Shown here: piece after piece, positions 16,752 through 25,110 of the stretch | Numbering within the stretch: position 1 is the stretch's first letter | Layout of the letters: each line of letters begins with the position of its first letter | Source: an uncultured Roseobacter sp. | Lineage (GTDB): Bacteria; Pseudomonadota; Alphaproteobacteria; Rhodobacterales; Rhodobacteraceae | DNA: 64,000 nt | Assembly: GCF_947495025.1 (NCBI RefSeq) | Contig: NZ_CANLXG010000001.1 | Coordinates: 186,001-250,000, forward strand | Direction of reading: 5' to 3' | The notes under the pieces: generated by a model | Told to the model about the DNA's origin: nothing | Databases searched by the model: none | Seen by the model: only the letters and a program-made list of their open reading frames with translations | Program-made: the position numbers and the translations under genes

Positions 16752-17192
16752 ATGCCAGACGCAGCAAAACTCATTGCAGGCATCCTGATCGGTTTGCTCG
16801 GGCTGATTGTGTCCTTTCAGGTCATGCCGCTGTTTCCGGAAAGCACGGCATTCGGGAACTTCGCCTATTACAATGCCTTTATCGGTCTGCTGACCGGATG
16901 GGTCGTCATGGGCAAACGCGCTGGCCGCGGCATTACGGCTGCGATCAACAACGGTTTCGGCGGCGCGCTGATGCTCGTGTTGTGGGGCCTCTTTATTCAC
17001 TCGTGCTATCAGATGTTCGATCGTGCCATGGACAACTGGTACAACGGCGCCTTTGTAGCGCTGGCGGCGATTTTCGAATTCATGGCTGAATATGCCCTGA
17101 TGCTGATCAACCCGCTGGTGATCTTTACCCTGATTGCCGGGGGCATCATTTCCGGGCTTGCGACAGAGTTTGCATGGCGCACCTGGCGCTGA
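16752..17192 (+). CDS. trgA: TrgA-family membrane protein (tellurite resistance)
   Basis: A 146-residue protein with four hydrophobic segments. It begins MPDAAKLIAGILIGLLGLIV and has FYNAFIGLLTGW-like and KRAGRGITAAINNGFGGALM motifs typical of TrgA proteins. In Rhodobacter sphaeroides the trgAB locus and the adjacent cysK contribute to high-level tellurite resistance, and that gene order is kept here. CAGGAG precedes ATG 16752; the open frame upstream to 16689 is not needed. The next gene starts 12 bases after its stop. Confidence 0.85.
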   Translation: MPDAAKLIAGILIGLLGLIVSFQVMPLFPESTAFGNFAYYNAFIGLLTGWVVMGKRAGRGITAAINNGFGGALMLVLWGLFIHSCYQMFDRAMDNWYNGAFVALAAIFEFMAEYALMLINPLVIFTLIAGGIISGLATEFAWRTWR

Positions 17193-17204
17193 TATGCGCG
17201 CGCC

Positions 17205-18314
17205 ATGGCGCACTCTCTCTTCTTCTTCGGAACACTCTGCCACCCACCGCTTCTTGAGGCGGTGGCCGGCAATACTGATCATCTGACACTGACGCCCGCC
17301 GCGATGCCGGGATACTCCGTGCATGCGGTGGCCGAAGGGTCGTTTCCGGCCATAGCCCTCAATGCCGGTGCGAAGGCAACAGGTATACTGGCCGAAGGTC
17401 TGCGCGACGATGATCTCGCGCGGCTGAATTATTACGAAAGCGCATTTGGTTACACGCTGGAAGACGGCACACTCGAAGGCGGCCAACGGGTGCAGGTCTA
17501 CATGCCGCCAAAAAACACTCTGACCCTTCAGGGCCCCTGGCAGGTAGGCGAATGGGCGGATGCGCATGGTCGCCTCAGCGTTATTGCCGCCAGGGAAGTT
17601 ATGACCTACCGGCACAGCAAAACGCCGGCGCAAATCTCGGAGATGTTCCCGATGATCAGGGCGCGGGCGTGGTCTGCCATGAACGCAGAACACAGTGTAC
17701 ATGGCGCGCGTACGCTCAGCGGCAGCGTGACCGTGGCGAATATGCGCCGCCCCTATGCGAACTACTTCGCGCTCGAGGAATACGATCTCTGTCACGAGCG
17801 GTTTGACGGCAGCATGACACCCGAAGTGATGCGCGCGGTGTTCCGTGCACCGGATGCCACACTTGTGCTGCCCTATGACCCGGTACGGGACCGGGTTCTG
17901 CTGGTCGAGCAGATGCGCATGGGGCCGCTGGCAAGGGGCGACCGCACGTTGTGGCAGCTTGAGCCTGTTGCGGGGCGGCTTGACCCCGGCGAAGCGCCAC
18001 AGGATGCCGCACGGCGCGAGGCGCTCGAGGAAGCGGGTCTGGAGATCGGTGAGATGTTCCCTGTGGCTGAAGCCTATTGTTCTCCGGGCAACTCGTCGGA
18101 ATTCTACTACATTTATGTGGGTTTTGCGGATCTGCCGGACACCGTTACAGGCACCGGCGGTCTGGCCGAGGAAGAAGAGGACATCCGTTCGCATGTCATG
18201 GCCTTTGATGACCTGATGCAGATGTGCGACCAGCTGCAACTGGCCAACGCACCGTTGATTATGTCTGCCTACTGGCTTGCACGGCACCGTGACCGGTTGC
18301 GCGCAATGGCTTGA
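17205..18314 (+). CDS. trgB: TrgB: gamma-glutamylcyclotransferase-like plus NUDIX protein
   Basis: A 369-residue two-domain protein. Residues 1-150 resemble the AIG2/GGCT fold (FFFGTLCHPPLLEAVAG, YEsa-type LNYYESAFGY). Residues 185-365 are a NUDIX hydrolase of the ADP-ribose pyrophosphatase type, with the complete box GRLDPGEAPQDAARREALEE followed by AGLEIG. It likely splits ADP-ribose or a related nucleotide sugar; the role in tellurite resistance comes from the Rhodobacter trgAB work. It lies between trgA and cysK in a tight run. Confidence 0.85.
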   Translation: MAHSLFFFGTLCHPPLLEAVAGNTDHLTLTPAAMPGYSVHAVAEGSFPAIALNAGAKATGILAEGLRDDDLARLNYYESAFGYTLEDGTLEGGQRVQVYMPPKNTLTLQGPWQVGEWADAHGRLSVIAAREVMTYRHSKTPAQISEMFPMIRARAWSAMNAEHSVHGARTLSGSVTVANMRRPYANYFALEEYDLCHERFDGSMTPEVMRAVFRAPDATLVLPYDPVRDRVLLVEQMRMGPLARGDRTLWQLEPVAGRLDPGEAPQDAARREALEEAGLEIGEMFPVAEAYCSPGNSSEFYYIYVGFADLPDTVTGTGGLAEEEEDIRSHVMAFDDLMQMCDQLQLANAPLIMSAYWLARHRDRLRAMA

Positions 18315-18368
18315 GGTCACCGGTCTGCAGGGCTAGGTATCGGTCAGGCAGTGATAAGGGGCACATCC

Positions 18369-19397
18369 ATGCAAGTCATGAACGATCTGGCGCAGGCTAT
18401 CGGAAACACACCGCTGATCCGGCTGAACCAGGCCAGTGAGGCCACAGGATGCGAGATCCTTGGCAAGGCAGAGTTCCTGAACCCGGGCCAGTCGGTCAAG
18501 GACCGTGCCGCGCTGTTCATTATCCGTGATGCGATCGAGAAGGGCACGCTGCGTCCGGGAGGCACGATCGTCGAGGGCACAGCAGGCAACACCGGCATCG
18601 GTCTGGCCCTTGTGGGTGCATCCATGGGGTTCCGCACCGTCATTGTGATCCCCGAGACCCAGAGCGAAGAAAAAAAGGACATGCTGCGCCTGGCCGGTGC
18701 TGAGCTTATTCAGGTTCCTGCCGTGCCCTATGCCAACCCCAACAATTACGTGAAGTATTCAGGCCGGCTGGCGGAACGGCTGGCCCAGTCTGACCCGAAC
18801 GGTGCGATCTGGGCCAACCAGTTTGACAATGTCGCCAACCGGCGAGCGCATGTTGAGACGACCGGTCCGGAAATCTGGGAGCAGACCGGGGGTAAGGTTG
18901 ATGGTTTCATCTGTGCGGTCGGATCTGGCGGGACGCTGGCCGGTGTGGGCGAGGCGCTCCAGCCGCGCGGCGTGAAAGTTGGCCTGTCCGATCCCGAAGG
19001 GTCCGGTCTTTTCAAACTCTATACCGGCGAACAGGCGGGCGGGAATTCGATCACTGAAGGCATCGGGCAGGGGCGGATTACCGCAAATCTCGAGGGTTTC
19101 ACACCCGATGTGGTCTACAAAGTGCCGGATGCCGAGGCGCTGCCCATTGTGTTCGATCTGCTGCAGAACGAAGGCCTGTGTCTTGGGGGGTCGTCGGGTA
19201 TCAACATCGCCGGTGCGATGCGCCTCGCGCGCGCGCTTGGTCCGGGCCACACGATCGTGACGATCCTGTGTGATTACGGCACACGCTATCAGTCCAAACT
19301 GTTCAATCCGGAGTTCCTGCGCAGCAAAGGCCTGCCTGTGCCTGACTGGCTGGACCGGGCGCTTGCGGACATTCCGGTTGTTTTTGAGGACTCATGA
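18369..19397 (+). CDS. cysK: Cysteine synthase A
   Basis: A 342-residue PLP enzyme that makes cysteine from O-acetylserine and sulfide. The cofactor lysine is Lys44 in NPGQSVKDRAA; the substrate loop EGTAGNTGIG and the phosphate-binding loop CAVGSGGTLAGVG are intact. ATG 18369 follows AAGGGG with a 7-base spacing; a GTG six codons upstream is less likely. It is the third gene of trgA-trgB-cysK. Its stop overlaps the next start (ATGA, 19394-19397). Confidence 0.93.
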   Translation: MQVMNDLAQAIGNTPLIRLNQASEATGCEILGKAEFLNPGQSVKDRAALFIIRDAIEKGTLRPGGTIVEGTAGNTGIGLALVGASMGFRTVIVIPETQSEEKKDMLRLAGAELIQVPAVPYANPNNYVKYSGRLAERLAQSDPNGAIWANQFDNVANRRAHVETTGPEIWEQTGGKVDGFICAVGSGGTLAGVGEALQPRGVKVGLSDPEGSGLFKLYTGEQAGGNSITEGIGQGRITANLEGFTPDVVYKVPDAEALPIVFDLLQNEGLCLGGSSGINIAGAMRLARALGPGHTIVTILCDYGTRYQSKLFNPEFLRSKGLPVPDWLDRALADIPVVFEDS

Positions 19398-21709
19398 CGC
19401 GGTTGTCCCGGATATGCCTGACGCTGGTTCTGGTTATCTGGGCCGGTCTGGGTGTCGCACAAGGTCTGAACACAGACGAAAACCCGTTATATCCCTTCTG
19501 GGATGACTTTGCAGCGCGCGCCGAGGAGCGGGTCACAGAGGAACAGGTCAGCAATGATGAATTTGAGGAATTGCGTGCGCGCATTGTCGAATTCCGCTCA
19601 GAGTTTTCCACCCGCAGGATCGCAAATGCAGAGCGTATCAGTACGCTTCAGGCACAGATCGAAGCACTCGGGCCCGTGCCGGAGAGCGGCGAAGAACCCG
19701 GGGATATTGCCGCGCGCCGTGCCGAGCTGAACGCACAGCTCGAGACGCTGCTTGCGCCTGTTCGGGTTGCTGACGAGGCCTTCAGCCGCGCCAACGGGCT
19801 GATCGGTGAAATTGATACGATCATCCGCGAGAGACAGACCCGAAGGCTGCTGTCGCTCGGTCCTTCGCCGCTGAATCCGCTGCACTGGCCTCTGGCAATT
19901 GCGGATATGGGCCGGGTCTGGACCGACCTGCGGGACGAGATCAGTGCCCTTGGCGATCCGGTAAAGCAGTCTCAGATGCGCGACCGCCTGCCGCTTGTTC
20001 TTTTCCTGCTGGCGCTGGCCCTGACGCTGATCGTCCGGGGACGCCCCTGGGCGGGCAAGGTGCTTGGATGGCTGCGGCGCTGGGGTGGGCGCGGTTCGGG
20101 TGTCTGGAGTTTTCTGGTCTCGCTTTTCCGGATCATTCTGCCCCTGACCGGATTGCTGTTGCTGACCCACGCTATTCGCATGACCGGGATGGCAGGCAGC
20201 AGGATGGACCAGTTGCTTGAGGTCATTCCGCTCTGGGGTGCGCTTCTGCTGGGGTTCAGATGGCTGGCCGAACGGCTGTTCCCGCGCCACGAGGACGACG
20301 CTGTGATCCAGCTGTCGGATGACAACAGGTCGCGGGCGCGGATTTATATGCTCCTGCTGTCGCTGCTGTTCGTAACACGCGGCCTGCTCGAGCTGATTTT
20401 TGGTCTGGAACAGGCCGCACCGGCGTCCATTGCCGTGGCATCCTTCCCGATTGTCGTTCTGATGGCGATTGTGCTGTTCCTGATGGGGATCATGCTGCGC
20501 AGCTACCGGGTCGATGTCGACCCGGATGTGGATGAACAGGCGCGCGGCACCGGCATCGCCCGCGTATTGCGCGTGCTGGGCACCGGCATGATAGTCGTTG
20601 CTGTAACGGCACCTGTGATGGCTGCCGCCGGCTATGCCGAAGCCGGCAATGCACTGCTTTATCCCACCGTGCTCAGTCTTCTGATCCTGGGTCTGGTCAT
20701 GGTACTGCAACGCTTTCTTGCAGACGTATATGGCCTGATCACAGGGCAGGGCGCCGAGGCGCGCGAAGGGCTTGTTGCGATCTTTGCGGGTTTTCTGCTG
20801 GTGCTTGCCGCGCTGCCATTTCTGGCGCTGACCTGGGGGGCACGCGTCACCGATCTGACCGAGCTGTGGACACTCTTTCTGCTGGGCTTTGATATCGGCG
20901 GGACACGGGTGTCTCCTGGCGATTTCCTGAAGTTTGCCATCATATTTGCCATAGGGTACGGGCTGACCCGCCTGATCCAGAACACGCTGCGCCAGAACGT
21001 TCTGCCCAAAACCCGCCTGGACATCGGTGGCCAGAATGCGCTGGTCTCAGGCGTCGGCTATGTTGGGATATTTCTTGCCGCAGTGCTTGCAATAACCGGC
21101 GCAGGCATTGATCTGTCAGCATTCGCGATTGTCGCCGGTGCCCTGTCTGTCGGTATCGGCTTCGGCCTTCAGAATATCGTCAACAACTTTGTGTCCGGGA
21201 TCATCCTTCTGGTCGAACGGCCGATTTCGGAGGGCGACTGGATCGAGGTCGGTGGCCAGATGGGATATGTGCGCGACATTTCTGTGCGTGCCACCCGGAT
21301 CGAAACCTTTGACCGTACAGATGTCATCGTCCCCAACTCTGATCTCATTTCCGGCACGGTCACGAACTACACGCGGGGCAATACCGTTGGCCGCCTGATC
21401 GTGAAGGTGGGCGTGGCATACGGAACAGATACAAAACGTGTGGATGGCATTCTGCGTGAAATCGCAGAGGAGCAGCCGATGGTGCTGAATAATCCTCCAC
21501 CGAATGTCGTTTTCTCCGGGTTCGGCGCGGATTCGCTGGATTTTGAAATCCGGGTCATTCTTCGGGATGTGAACTGGATTCTGAGTGTCCAGAACGACAT
21601 CAACCACGCAATCGCAAAGCGGTTCGGGGAGGAGGGGATCGAGATCCCCTTTGCGCAGCGCGATGTGTGGTTGCGAAACCCGGAGGCGCTGAAGGACGAT
21701 ACGTCATGA
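19394..21709 (+). CDS. Large MscS-family mechanosensitive channel (DUF3772 type)
   Basis: A 771-residue protein. Residues 1-23 are a signal peptide (LTLVLVIWAGLGVAQG). A periplasmic helical region to about residue 190 includes the DUF3772-like part, followed by roughly ten membrane segments. The MscS core lies near residues 565-650: AGALSVGIGFGLQNIVNNFV and ILLVERPISEGDWIEVGG. A cytoplasmic domain follows. It would open under membrane tension to release solutes. It overlaps both cysK upstream and alaX downstream by 4 bases, so all are in one operon. Confidence 0.9.
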   Translation: MTRLSRICLTLVLVIWAGLGVAQGLNTDENPLYPFWDDFAARAEERVTEEQVSNDEFEELRARIVEFRSEFSTRRIANAERISTLQAQIEALGPVPESGEEPGDIAARRAELNAQLETLLAPVRVADEAFSRANGLIGEIDTIIRERQTRRLLSLGPSPLNPLHWPLAIADMGRVWTDLRDEISALGDPVKQSQMRDRLPLVLFLLALALTLIVRGRPWAGKVLGWLRRWGGRGSGVWSFLVSLFRIILPLTGLLLLTHAIRMTGMAGSRMDQLLEVIPLWGALLLGFRWLAERLFPRHEDDAVIQLSDDNRSRARIYMLLLSLLFVTRGLLELIFGLEQAAPASIAVASFPIVVLMAIVLFLMGIMLRSYRVDVDPDVDEQARGTGIARVLRVLGTGMIVVAVTAPVMAAAGYAEAGNALLYPTVLSLLILGLVMVLQRFLADVYGLITGQGAEAREGLVAIFAGFLLVLAALPFLALTWGARVTDLTELWTLFLLGFDIGGTRVSPGDFLKFAIIFAIGYGLTRLIQNTLRQNVLPKTRLDIGGQNALVSGVGYVGIFLAAVLAITGAGIDLSAFAIVAGALSVGIGFGLQNIVNNFVSGIILLVERPISEGDWIEVGGQMGYVRDISVRATRIETFDRTDVIVPNSDLISGTVTNYTRGNTVGRLIVKVGVAYGTDTKRVDGILREIAEEQPMVLNNPPPNVVFSGFGADSLDFEIRVILRDVNWILSVQNDINHAIAKRFGEEGIEIPFAQRDVWLRNPEALKDDTS

Positions 21710-22425
21710 CCAGAATGCTGTTTCGCGATGACCCGTATCTGAAGGAGGCCAGCGCGACGGTCACGTGCCATACGGACCAGGGCGGTATCGTCACAGACGC
21801 CTGCATATTCTACCCAACAGGTGGGGGGCAGCCAGGCGACAGTGGCTGGCTGGACTGGGACGGTGGAAGCTGTGCGGTTGCCACGACGGTCAAAGTTGAG
21901 GGCGGGAAAATCGTTCTTGTGCCCGACGACCCGGGCAGGCTCCCGCCGGTCGGCGCGACGGTAAACATGCGCCTGGACTGGGACCGGCGGTATGGACATA
22001 TGCGCATTCACACCGCGCTGCACCTTTTGTCGGTCGCCATTCCTTTCGGCGTTACCGGAGGGTCGGTCGGTACGGACAAGGGGCGCCTCGATTTCGACAT
22101 GGCCGAGCCGTTGACGGACAAGGACGCCACAGCAGCTGCCATCAATGCGATGATCGCGACCGATGCCCCAGTGACCGAAGACTGGATCACCGGTGAGGAA
22201 CTCGACGCGCAGCCTGATCTGGTGAAAACGCTTACCGTACAGCCGCCCCGCGGATCAGGACGCATCCGGCTGATCCGCATCGGAGAGGCATCTGCGCCGA
22301 CGGACCTGCAGCCTTGTGGCGGAACCCATGTTGCGCGTCTTGGCGAAATCGGCAGGGTGCGTCTGGGCAAAAGCGAAAAGAAAGGCCGGATGAACCGTCG
22401 CGTTTATCTGCATCTGGATAGCTGA
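21706..22425 (+). CDS. alaX: Alanyl-tRNA editing protein AlaX
   Basis: A 239-residue free-standing editing domain related to the C-terminal part of AlaRS. The zinc-site motifs are present: [12 protein letters not shown] (HxxxH) near residue 98 and the second half [15 protein letters not shown] near residue 205. It removes serine or glycine wrongly attached to tRNA-Ala. The N-terminal [14 protein letters not shown] is also typical. The start overlaps the MscS stop (ATGA at 21706-21709). Last gene of the trgA run; a tRNA-Ser gene follows at 22495. Confidence 0.9.
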   Translation: MTRMLFRDDPYLKEASATVTCHTDQGGIVTDACIFYPTGGGQPGDSGWLDWDGGSCAVATTVKVEGGKIVLVPDDPGRLPPVGATVNMRLDWDRRYGHMRIHTALHLLSVAIPFGVTGGSVGTDKGRLDFDMAEPLTDKDATAAAINAMIATDAPVTEDWITGEELDAQPDLVKTLTVQPPRGSGRIRLIRIGEASAPTDLQPCGGTHVARLGEIGRVRLGKSEKKGRMNRRVYLHLDS

Positions 22426-22494
22426 AACGACATTTCAGCAGCGCGAAATTTGCCTCTTGCAAAGCACGGTGCGGGCGCGCTAAACCGCGCCAAC

Positions 22495-22584
22495 GGAGCG
22501 GTGGCCGAGTGGTCGAAGGCGCACGCCTGGAAAGTGTGTAGGCGGGAGACCGTCTCCAGGGTTCGAATCCCTGTCGCTCCGCCA
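22495..22584 (+). tRNA. tRNA-Ser, anticodon GGA
   Basis: A 90-base class II tRNA with encoded CCA. The acceptor stem GGAGCGG pairs with TCGCTCC, the discriminator is G22581 and CCA is 22582-22584. The anticodon loop reads CTGGAAA with GGA at 22529-22531, reading UCC/UCU serine codons. A long variable arm (GGCGGGAGACCGTC region) and the T arm CAGGG-TTCGAAT-CCCTG are present. Confidence 0.97.
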
Positions 22585-23045
22585 TACCCCTTTTCAGTAA
22601 ACCTTCAGCCGTTTCGGGCCGGAACGCCGTGGACAATGCCGTCATTGCGCGCATCACTCAGGACCCGTGCCAACGCGACGTGCTTCTCCTGCTGCAATGA
22701 GCCTCTCCCAGGGTGGTCCGGCACACTGACACGAAGATACAGTCAGATATTCGCGACATGTCTCGGGTTCTTCAGGGTGTTGTGCCGGTTCGTTCCCGCC
22801 GCCGGTTCCGCCGGACCGTGAAAAATCCGGGGGTAACCCTTTGATTCATGGCTTCAATGCCTGACACCCGCTGCGCTGAAAAAGTGTCAACTCTAGTTTA
22901 CTATTTACAGTGTCAATTAGTATTGACATACTTTTGGTATCAACCGCGGTGTTCTGCAGCGCTGTTGTGGGTGTGTGGGCGTGGCCGTCCTTTTCTCCGC
23001 ACGGTCGTTCTCCACTCCCCAATTCAACTATGGAGGAGATCGGAT
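22585..23045 (+). promoter_or_regulatory. Region between tRNA-Ser and pucB, puc promoter zone
   Basis: A 461-base stretch without a credible gene. The half next to pucB is AT-richer than its surroundings and holds a PpsR-type site (22911-22928, listed separately). GTGTCA is repeated at 22884 and 22910, and a diverging TGACAC lies at 22862. The first 250 bases after the tRNA show nothing recognisable. A GGAGGAG ribosome site for pucB ends the region. Confidence 0.6.
22904..22932 (+). promoter_or_regulatory. PpsR/CrtJ operator and probable pucB promoter
   Basis: TGTCAATTAGTATTGACA at 22911-22928 fits the PpsR/CrtJ consensus TGT-N12-ACA exactly and is also a near-palindrome. It lies between a -35-like TTTACA (22904-22909) and a -10-like CATACT (22927-22932) with 17-base spacing, so a bound repressor would block polymerase. 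PpsR represses photosynthesis genes in oxygen and, in some species, light. The operator is seen; the promoter boxes are inferred. Confidence 0.7.
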
Positions 23046-23201
23046 ATGTCCGACGATCCAGATAAGGTCTGGCCAACAGGTCTGAACCTTAAAGAAGCTG
23101 AAGAGGTTCACAGCTACCTCATTGATGGCACCCGTGTATTCGGTGGCATCGCGCTTCTTGCACACATTCTTGTGGCGTTTTCGACGCCCTGGCTCGGCTA
23201 G
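23046..23201 (+). CDS. pucB: LH2 light-harvesting beta chain
   Basis: A 51-residue antenna polypeptide, MSDDPDKVWPTGLNLKEAEE and so on, closely following Rhodobacter PucB (KVWPSGL, EAEEVH, GTRVFGG, AH, TPWLG) rather than PufB. It has one membrane helix. His40 is the expected axial ligand of the B850-type bacteriochlorophyll, and His22 and Arg30 are also conserved. The start ATG 23046 follows GGAGGAG. pucA begins 14 bases after the stop. Confidence 0.95.
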   Translation: MSDDPDKVWPTGLNLKEAEEVHSYLIDGTRVFGGIALLAHILVAFSTPWLG

Positions 23202-23215
23202 GGGGTAATTAGAAA

Positions 23216-23566
23216 ATGAACAATGCAAAGATGTGGCTTGTAGTACCCCCGGCTGTAGGGGTGCCAGTGTTTCTTGGTGCAGTTGCGGTGGGCTCTTTTG
23301 CAGTTCACGTGGCCGTGCTCAGCAACACGTCCTGGGTGGCGGACTTCCTGTCCGGACAACCCCTTGGAACCGGCGATGAAATGGCTGCGGCCACGACCAT
23401 CGCTCCGGATGCTGATGTAGCAAAAGCGTCGTATGTTCTGGACCGTGCAGACGGATCCAGGGAAGTGACAGTTGTCCTGCCGGACGGGACTGTTGCGCGC
23501 GCGGTGCTTCAGACCCATGAGGTCATGGCTTCAGCGGCTCCGCCAAAAGTGATCGCCACCGATTAG
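23216..23566 (+). CDS. pucA: LH2 light-harvesting alpha chain with long C-terminal tail
   Basis: A 116-residue protein. Residues 1-45 are the antenna alpha chain: MNNAKMWLVVPPAVGVPVFL, His31 as bacteriochlorophyll ligand, then LSNTSW. LH2 alpha chains usually end near residue 54-60; here about 60 more residues continue, Ala-rich at first and then charged (VLDRADGSREVTVVLPDGTV), with no membrane segment. Residues 44-45 are Phe-Leu instead of Tyr-Tyr or Tyr-Trp, the combination linked to blue-shifted B800-820-type complexes. The long tail recalls the extended Puc2A of R. sphaeroides, but similarity in sequence is not claimed. Confidence 0.93.
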   Translation: MNNAKMWLVVPPAVGVPVFLGAVAVGSFAVHVAVLSNTSWVADFLSGQPLGTGDEMAAATTIAPDADVAKASYVLDRADGSREVTVVLPDGTVARAVLQTHEVMASAAPPKVIATD

Positions 23567-23575
23567 GCGGTTCTA

Positions 23576-23602
23576 TGCCCCGGGCGTCCGCGCCCGTGGG
23601 CA
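23576..23602 (+). terminator. Stable stem-loop between pucA and pucC
   Basis: CGGGCG-TCCG-CGCCCG makes a 6-bp GC stem with a 4-base loop, extended by TGCCC/GGGCA with one bulged T. No T-run follows. In Rhodobacter a stem-loop at this place stabilises the short pucBA message and reduces read-through to pucC; the same role is inferred here. Confidence 0.65.
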
Positions 23603-23673
23603 CTTCCTCCGGAGTCCTGTGGCCGTTCTGATGATGGCGCGGTCCAGGAACCGGAAGAGCTGAGACGGGTCAT

Positions 23674-25110
23674 ATGAGCTACCGCACCTTCACTCTGCGA
23701 AAGATTGCGTCTGTCGCGCCGCGTTACCTGCCGTTTGCAGATGTCGCGACTGAAGAGGTGCCTCTTTCCCGTCTTTTACGGCTCTCACTTTTTCAGATCA
23801 CCGTGGGTATGGCGCTTGTGCTGCTGGTCGGCACGCTGAACCGCGTGATGATTGTCGAGCTTGCGGTTCCTGCAACGCTTGTTGCGGGCATGCTGGCCAT
23901 GCCGCTGCTTTTTGCACCCTTCCGGACCCTGATCGGGTTTCGCTCGGACAACCACCGCTCTGCCCTTGGCTGGCGGCGGGTGCCGTATATCTGGAAAGGC
24001 ACGATGTACCAGTTCGGTGGTTTCGCCGTTATGCCCTTTGCACTGCTGGTCCTGTCGGGCTACGGCGAGGCCGTTGATGCGCCGCGCTGGGTCGGTCTGG
24101 GCTCTGCGGCTCTTGCATTTCTGCTGGTCGGTGCCGGACTGCATATGGTGCAGACGGTCGGCCTCGCCCTGGCGACCGACCTGGTAAAACCCAAGGACCA
24201 TCCGAAAGTCGTGGGGCTGATGTATGTCATGCTGCTCTTTGGCATGGTCATCAGCGCGCTGATCTATGGCGCACTGCTGACGCATTACACACCCGGCCGG
24301 CTGATTCAGGTGATCCAGGGATCGGCGGTCGTGACGGTGGCGCTGAACCTCTTTGCGATGTGGAAACAGGAAAGCCGGAACCGGGACCGCGCGCAGGAAA
24401 TGGCCAGCGCACCGCAGGTGCAGTTTGCGGATGCCTGGCGCGATCTGGTCGCCCGGCCGGGGACAATGCGCCTTCTGGCAGTCATTGGCTGCGGTACCTT
24501 CGGATTTGGCATGGCAGACGTCCTGCTGGAGCCATACGGCGGGCAGGCACTTGGTTTCTCGGTCGCCCAGACAACACAGCTCACAGCAATTTTCGCAGGC
24601 GGTACGCTGGCCGGTTTCGGGATTGCCTCGCGCATGCTGAGCCGCGGTGGTTCTGCCGTCAGACTGGCATCGGTCGGGGCTGCGACGGGTATTCCCGGCT
24701 TTGCTGCAATCATCATGTCATCCGTTCTGGGCGGTCCGGCACTTTTTGTGGCCGGGGTCCTGGCAACCGGTCTCGGGGCGGGTCTTTTCGGCCACGGAAC
24801 ACTGACTGCCACGATCCGCAGCGCTCCGCCAGATCAGGCCGGACTGTCCATCGGCGCATGGGGCGCGGTTCAGGCGACCTGCGCGGGCATTGGCGTGGCG
24901 CTGGCGGGCATTACCCGTGACATTCTTGTGGCAACACCGCAATTTTCGGGACTTCCGCCGCATGCGCCCTACAATTTTGTATTCATGACCGAGATTGCAT
25001 TTCTCGCACTGGCCATTCTGGTGGCCGTCCCGCTGACAGTACGGCTGACCCGCGCAAAGGCCGTGCATCCTGTTGGCACCCCACAAACCAACCCGGTGGA
25101 GGCACCATGA
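23674..25110 (+). CDS. pucC: PucC, LH2 assembly / bacteriochlorophyll delivery MFS protein
   Basis: A 478-residue protein of the PucC/LhaA family with twelve hydrophobic segments. Family text includes LRLSLFQITVGMALVLLVGT, LNRVMIVELAVPA, FRTLIGFRSDNHRSALGWRR followed by VPYIWKGTMYQFGG, and ADVLLEPYGGQALGFSV. It is needed for LH2 formation in Rhodobacter, probably by delivering bacteriochlorophyll or guiding polypeptides in the membrane. Third gene of the puc operon; its stop overlaps the start of the repeat-protein gene (ATGA, 25107-25110). Confidence 0.94.
   Translation: MSYRTFTLRKIASVAPRYLPFADVATEEVPLSRLLRLSLFQITVGMALVLLVGTLNRVMIVELAVPATLVAGMLAMPLLFAPFRTLIGFRSDNHRSALGWRRVPYIWKGTMYQFGGFAVMPFALLVLSGYGEAVDAPRWVGLGSAALAFLLVGAGLHMVQTVGLALATDLVKPKDHPKVVGLMYVMLLFGMVISALIYGALLTHYTPGRLIQVIQGSAVVTVALNLFAMWKQESRNRDRAQEMASAPQVQFADAWRDLVARPGTMRLLAVIGCGTFGFGMADVLLEPYGGQALGFSVAQTTQLTAIFAGGTLAGFGIASRMLSRGGSAVRLASVGAATGIPGFAAIIMSSVLGGPALFVAGVLATGLGAGLFGHGTLTATIRSAPPDQAGLSIGAWGAVQATCAGIGVALAGITRDILVATPQFSGLPPHAPYNFVFMTEIAFLALAILVAVPLTVRLTRAKAVHPVGTPQTNPVEAP

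Noticed and set aside
16551..18320. A 589-codon open frame on the minus strand across trgA and trgB
   Set aside because: It is antisense to genes with complete family motifs and its translation shows no domain; GC-rich codon use opens such frames.
23046..23566. LH1 genes pufB and pufA
   Set aside because: Sequence text KVWP-GL, EAEEVH and TPWLG, the pucC gene behind them and absence of pufLM identify LH2.
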